Below are positions 13,783 to 16,520 of a stretch of 16,520 nucleotides of DNA, one piece after another (within the stretch, counting starts at the first letter, position 1; each line of letters opens with the position of its first letter). The DNA comes from Clostridia bacterium (lineage in GTDB: Bacteria > Bacillota > Clostridia > Christensenellales > CAG-314), in contig CAAGHL010000059.1 of assembly GCA_900769665.1 (NCBI GenBank), forward strand, positions 1-16,520. Direction: 5' to 3'. The translations under genes and the position numbers were made by a program. The notes under the pieces are model-generated. The model did not search any database and had not been told where the DNA came from. It saw nothing but the letters and a program-made list of their open reading frames with translations.

Positions 13783-15411
13783 ATGGAAATTTTAACAACT
13801 GATTTGTTGTGGGCGGATTTCGACCCTGCAACGGAACAACTTGATAGCGACGTGTTTGCCTGTCGCACCGCCGACGGACTGCTTACAAAAAAGCTGTACT
13901 TCAACGGTAGCACATTCCCCTCGGGACACAAAACCCGTGTGTACGGTGTGGTGTGCCGTCCCGACGACCAAGAATCGCACAAAGGCGTGCTTGTCATCGG
14001 CGACTACAAAAAGCCCGTTTCCGAGGGCGACCTTGCCGAGCTTGCCAAACAAGGCTTTGTCACCATGAGCGTGGACTACGCAGGCGCAGGCGTAAACGGC
14101 GGTTTGGGTACAATCTACCCGGACGAGCAAAAACACCTGTACGCCGACCGTGCGCAAGGCTTGTTTTACGTCGGCAACAGCGTCAAGGACAACAAGATTT
14201 ACGAATACGTCAAAAACTCTCGTCGCGCAATCGGCTACTTGTTGGAGCAAGAAGACGTGACAGAAGTGTCCGTGGTGTGCGTCAATAAGGGGTCATACAT
14301 CGGTACAATCGTGCTTGGCACCGACACTCGTGTGGCGTGCGGCATAGTGGTGTTCGGTGCACTGTACAGGGAGTATCCCCTTCGCGAGGAAAACGCCACC
14401 GACGACAACCTGTCCCGTCGCTTGGAGGAAGAGGACGTTGCCCGCGCTTGGACAATGGGTCTTGCGCCGCAAAGCTACGTAATGCAAATCCATGCGCCGT
14501 TGTACGTCGTGTTGTCGGCAAACAGTAAGTACGTTGACATTGTGGAAGAAAGCAAAATGTACTACCGCGTCAACGACGACAGTCGTTTGCTGATACTGCC
14601 TACTACGGCGGACTACCTTCCGCAAAAGTATATGTCCGGCGTTGTGGGGTGGCTAAACGGCAAAACAGTTGGCGACGACTTCGGGTTCGAGTCCTTTGTG
14701 GACGATGACGGCGACTACTGCGTCAAGCTTACCACCGACACAAAAATCGATGATTGCTCGGTGTGGTATTGCGTCAATCCGTCCTACCGCGCAAGGTATT
14801 GGGCGCGTGCAAAACTCGTCCAAGACGACGGTTTTTGTACGGCAAAACTTAATACGTATCAAAAAAATTGCGACATTTCGACGTTTTGTTTGCTGGACGG
14901 CGACATTGCCGTGTCGAGTTCCCTGCTGGATGTAAAGGTGCGCAACGCCGCCAACGTCAAGCTGTACGGCAACGTGGTGTTCAGCGGAGATTCGGGGCAA
15001 ACGATAGTTCCGCTAAACCGCGGTTCCGATTGGTGGGGCAAGGACATTGACGTCAAGCTTGCCAAGGGTTACTTGGGCATTGTGGGCGTGTCGGGCAGTA
15101 GCTTTGCCACGTTCGGCATTGCCGATACTTCCGTCAAGCGTTCCGACGTGTTTACCGTCAGCTTTGACGTTTGCACCGACGTGCGCCAAAAGTTGACCAT
15201 CAATGTGGTGTGCGACTACGGCGTAACCAACACCGTGTATCGGTGCGTAACCAAACTTATCGGCGACGGCAAGTGGCAACGTGTGACGGTGGAAGCAAAG
15301 GATTTCCACCGCGTAGACGACAACCGCCCCATGACGGACGACGACCGCGCCGACTGCTTGGAACTGTTTGCCGAAACGGAAATAATAGTAAACAATATAA
15401 TGCTAGTTTAG
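13783..15411 (+). CDS. Alpha/beta-hydrolase-fold protein, apparently non-catalytic, with C-terminal CBM-like domain
   Basis: A 542-aa protein without a signal peptide or membrane segment and with many Cys residues, so probably cytoplasmic. Residues about 1-300 follow the plan of acetyl-xylan-esterase/dienelactone-hydrolase-type enzymes: a strand V-Y-G-V-V-C-R-P, then G-V-L-V-I-G-D, then F-V-T-M-S-V-D-Y-A-G-A-G. At the nucleophile elbow the sequence is C-V-N-K-G-S-Y, placing Asn168 where Ser is expected, followed by the usual G-x-D-x-R. The Asp position reads S-A-N-S-K (S248) and the His position reads P-T-T-A-D (D277). Residues about 310-540 are beta-rich and end in W-Q-R-V-T-V then I-I-V-N-N-I-M-L-V, like a jelly-roll carbohydrate-binding module. 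The exact family is not recognised. No clear Shine-Dalgarno site precedes the ATG. It is likely co-transcribed with the signal peptidase 51 bases on. Confidence 0.7.
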   Translation: MEILTTDLLWADFDPATEQLDSDVFACRTADGLLTKKLYFNGSTFPSGHKTRVYGVVCRPDDQESHKGVLVIGDYKKPVSEGDLAELAKQGFVTMSVDYAGAGVNGGLGTIYPDEQKHLYADRAQGLFYVGNSVKDNKIYEYVKNSRRAIGYLLEQEDVTEVSVVCVNKGSYIGTIVLGTDTRVACGIVVFGALYREYPLREENATDDNLSRRLEEEDVARAWTMGLAPQSYVMQIHAPLYVVLSANSKYVDIVEESKMYYRVNDDSRLLILPTTADYLPQKYMSGVVGWLNGKTVGDDFGFESFVDDDGDYCVKLTTDTKIDDCSVWYCVNPSYRARYWARAKLVQDDGFCTAKLNTYQKNCDISTFCLLDGDIAVSSSLLDVKVRNAANVKLYGNVVFSGDSGQTIVPLNRGSDWWGKDIDVKLAKGYLGIVGVSGSSFATFGIADTSVKRSDVFTVSFDVCTDVRQKLTINVVCDYGVTNTVYRCVTKLIGDGKWQRVTVEAKDFHRVDDNRPMTDDDRADCLELFAETEIIVNNIMLV

Positions 15412-15462
15412 GCAACATGATGTTTACACAGCGGCTTTTGAGTCGACAATTACGGTAGAACT

Positions 15463-16398
15463 ATGAACGAATACGACAATATCGACAATTTAATACCGAG
15501 CGACGAGCCTACCGCAAGCAACAATGCGATGCCAAGTACGTGTGACGGCGCAGAAACAAACGCAAGTACGCAGTTGCCTATCGACGACAACACCGACGTT
15601 GAACAAACGGAAACCGAGCATAACGGCGACAATGTAACGCCTGCGGACAATCCTGACGACAATGACGAAAGCGAGCAACCGACCCCCGAGGACGAGGCGC
15701 GCCAACGCCGTTTCAAACGTTGGGACAAGTGGATCAATTGGGCGTTGATTGTTGCCATTGTGGTGCTGATTTTGCTAAACGTAGTCAAAATTTTCATTGT
15801 TTCCGACGTGACGATACAGCAAAACAGCATGCAACCCACCTACCACCCCGACGACAAAGTGGCGATATACAAGCTTGGCAAACCGCAAACGTCCGACGTG
15901 GTTGTGGTGTACAAAAACGACGTAAACAAACTGCAAGCCTACTTTGCACTCCCTTCGGAGAAACAAAGCGACGGCAAGTACGAGTTGTTGATTAAGCGTG
16001 CCGTTGCAGTGGGCGGCGATACCATTTGGGTGACCGTCGTGCCGACTACGGCAGGCGACCGTTACGCCCTCGCCGTACAAAAAAACGGCAATACGTATTA
16101 CGAATTTTACGTCTGGGATGCCGACCAAGGTATCGACAATTTCGCCCTTGCCAACACTTGTGCACGTGGCAAATATGTGCTGTGCGAAAGCCTCGACCGC
16201 GCGCGTGAGCTGTACGGCGACTTCGTTGTGCAAATCACCATGAACAACGTCGGCATCCTCGGCGCCTACACGGAGTCCTCGCCCTACACCTTGTTGCAAG
16301 ACCAGCTGTTGTTGCTAGGCGACAACCGCGACCGCAGCAATGATAGTAGGGGGATGGGGATATTTCCCTCCACCCGCTTATTAGGGGTAGTGATTTAA
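15463..16398 (+). CDS. lepB: Signal peptidase I with long acidic N-terminal extension
   Basis: A 311-aa type I signal peptidase, which removes signal peptides from exported proteins on the outer side of the membrane by a Ser-Lys dyad. Residues 1-85 are acidic and rich in Asp, Glu, Asn and Thr, probably disordered and cytoplasmic. Basic residues (R-R-F-K-R-W-D-K-W) follow, then one membrane helix (about 90-112). Box B is Q-N-S-M-Q-P-T with nucleophile Ser122; box D is I-K-R-A-V-A-V-G-G-D with general base Lys178; box E is G-D-N-R-D-R-S-N-D-S-R-G (286-297). All key residues are present. The acidic extension is unusual against the typical 170-200 aa Gram-positive enzymes. The Shine-Dalgarno site is weak. 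An R2 repeat starts right after the stop. Confidence 0.93.
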   Translation: MNEYDNIDNLIPSDEPTASNNAMPSTCDGAETNASTQLPIDDNTDVEQTETEHNGDNVTPADNPDDNDESEQPTPEDEARQRRFKRWDKWINWALIVAIVVLILLNVVKIFIVSDVTIQQNSMQPTYHPDDKVAIYKLGKPQTSDVVVVYKNDVNKLQAYFALPSEKQSDGKYELLIKRAVAVGGDTIWVTVVPTTAGDRYALAVQKNGNTYYEFYVWDADQGIDNFALANTCARGKYVLCESLDRARELYGDFVVQITMNNVGILGAYTESSPYTLLQDQLLLLGDNRDRSNDSRGMGIFPSTRLLGVVI

Positions 16399-16520
16399 GA
16401 TGGCGAGCTTGTATATGTGCACGCATGCCGACTACGTGGCGGCGGTCGCTAGGTTACATACGCTTTAGTATGCGCCCGTCGCGACGCACCGCCCAGTTGT
16501 CGCCCTTCGCACTCATCTCC
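16399..16520 (+). repeat. R2 hairpin repeat, copy D, flush with the signal peptidase stop
   Basis: It starts with the base after TAA and reaches the window edge. Its arms are identical or nearly so to copy C (16403-16450 and 16479-16520), while the apical 28 bases (16451-16478) agree with copy C at only 13 positions. The tip still folds: CATAC-GCTTTA-GTATG (16457-16472). The element may end at, or continue past, 16520. Confidence 0.85.

Noticed and set aside
14684..14694. GGTTCGAGTCC, resembling a tRNA T-loop
   Set aside because: It lies in frame inside the hydrolase-like gene, and no acceptor, D or anticodon stems can be formed around it.

Overview
The window looks like a chromosomal stretch of a Gram-positive, Clostridia-like member of the Bacillota, probably uncultured. 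This is inferred from gene content: a walJ-type MBL-fold gene close to rlmH, UppP with the QG-TEFLPVSSSGH motif, a CPBP membrane protease, a large FtsX-type ABC permease, a lipobox lipoprotein and an SPase I with a long acidic N-terminus. Most genes have purine-rich Shine-Dalgarno sites. Base composition is intermediate and fairly even. I see no tRNA, rRNA, CRISPR array, transposase or phage gene.

Layout. 1-538: a copy of a long interspersed repeat (family R1), a good promoter and a structured leader, followed by a secreted class-3-lipase-like lipoprotein (539-1840). 2010-5489: a two-gene ABC exporter of MacB/FtsX type. 5489-5819: two near-identical copies and one fragment of a second, hairpin-forming repeat family (R2). 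5914-6898: a terminator-like hairpin and uppP on the minus strand, with a promoter region shared with divergent ychF (7022-8113). 8114-9374: about 1.26 kb without a supportable gene, holding an R2 copy, short repeats and an R1 copy. 9375-12649: a tightly packed cluster of a GPH-family sugar symporter, walJ and a CPBP protease. 12650-13073: a third R1 copy. 13074-13544: rlmH. 13548-13782: a near-consensus promoter and two direct repeats. 13783-15411: an alpha/beta-hydrolase-fold protein that seems to have lost its catalytic residues, with a C-terminal carbohydrate-binding-like domain. 15463-16398: signal peptidase I, followed directly by another R2 copy that runs to the window end.

Several genes concern the envelope: UppP recycles the lipid carrier for wall synthesis, SPase I and the CPBP protease act at the membrane, and the lipase and ABC exporter face outward. 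YchF and RlmH belong to ribosome biology. I do not see one dedicated pathway or defence system.

The most unusual content is non-coding. R2 elements begin at, or overlap, the stop codon of three of the + strand genes. Two R2 copies have virtually identical arms but a 28-nt tip of quite different sequence that keeps a 5-bp stem and 6-nt loop. R1 elements (190-224 bp) also show paired, compensatory substitutions. Both families look like DNA or RNA structures kept by selection or spread by mobilisation in trans. The main protein oddity is the triad-less hydrolase at 13783-15411.
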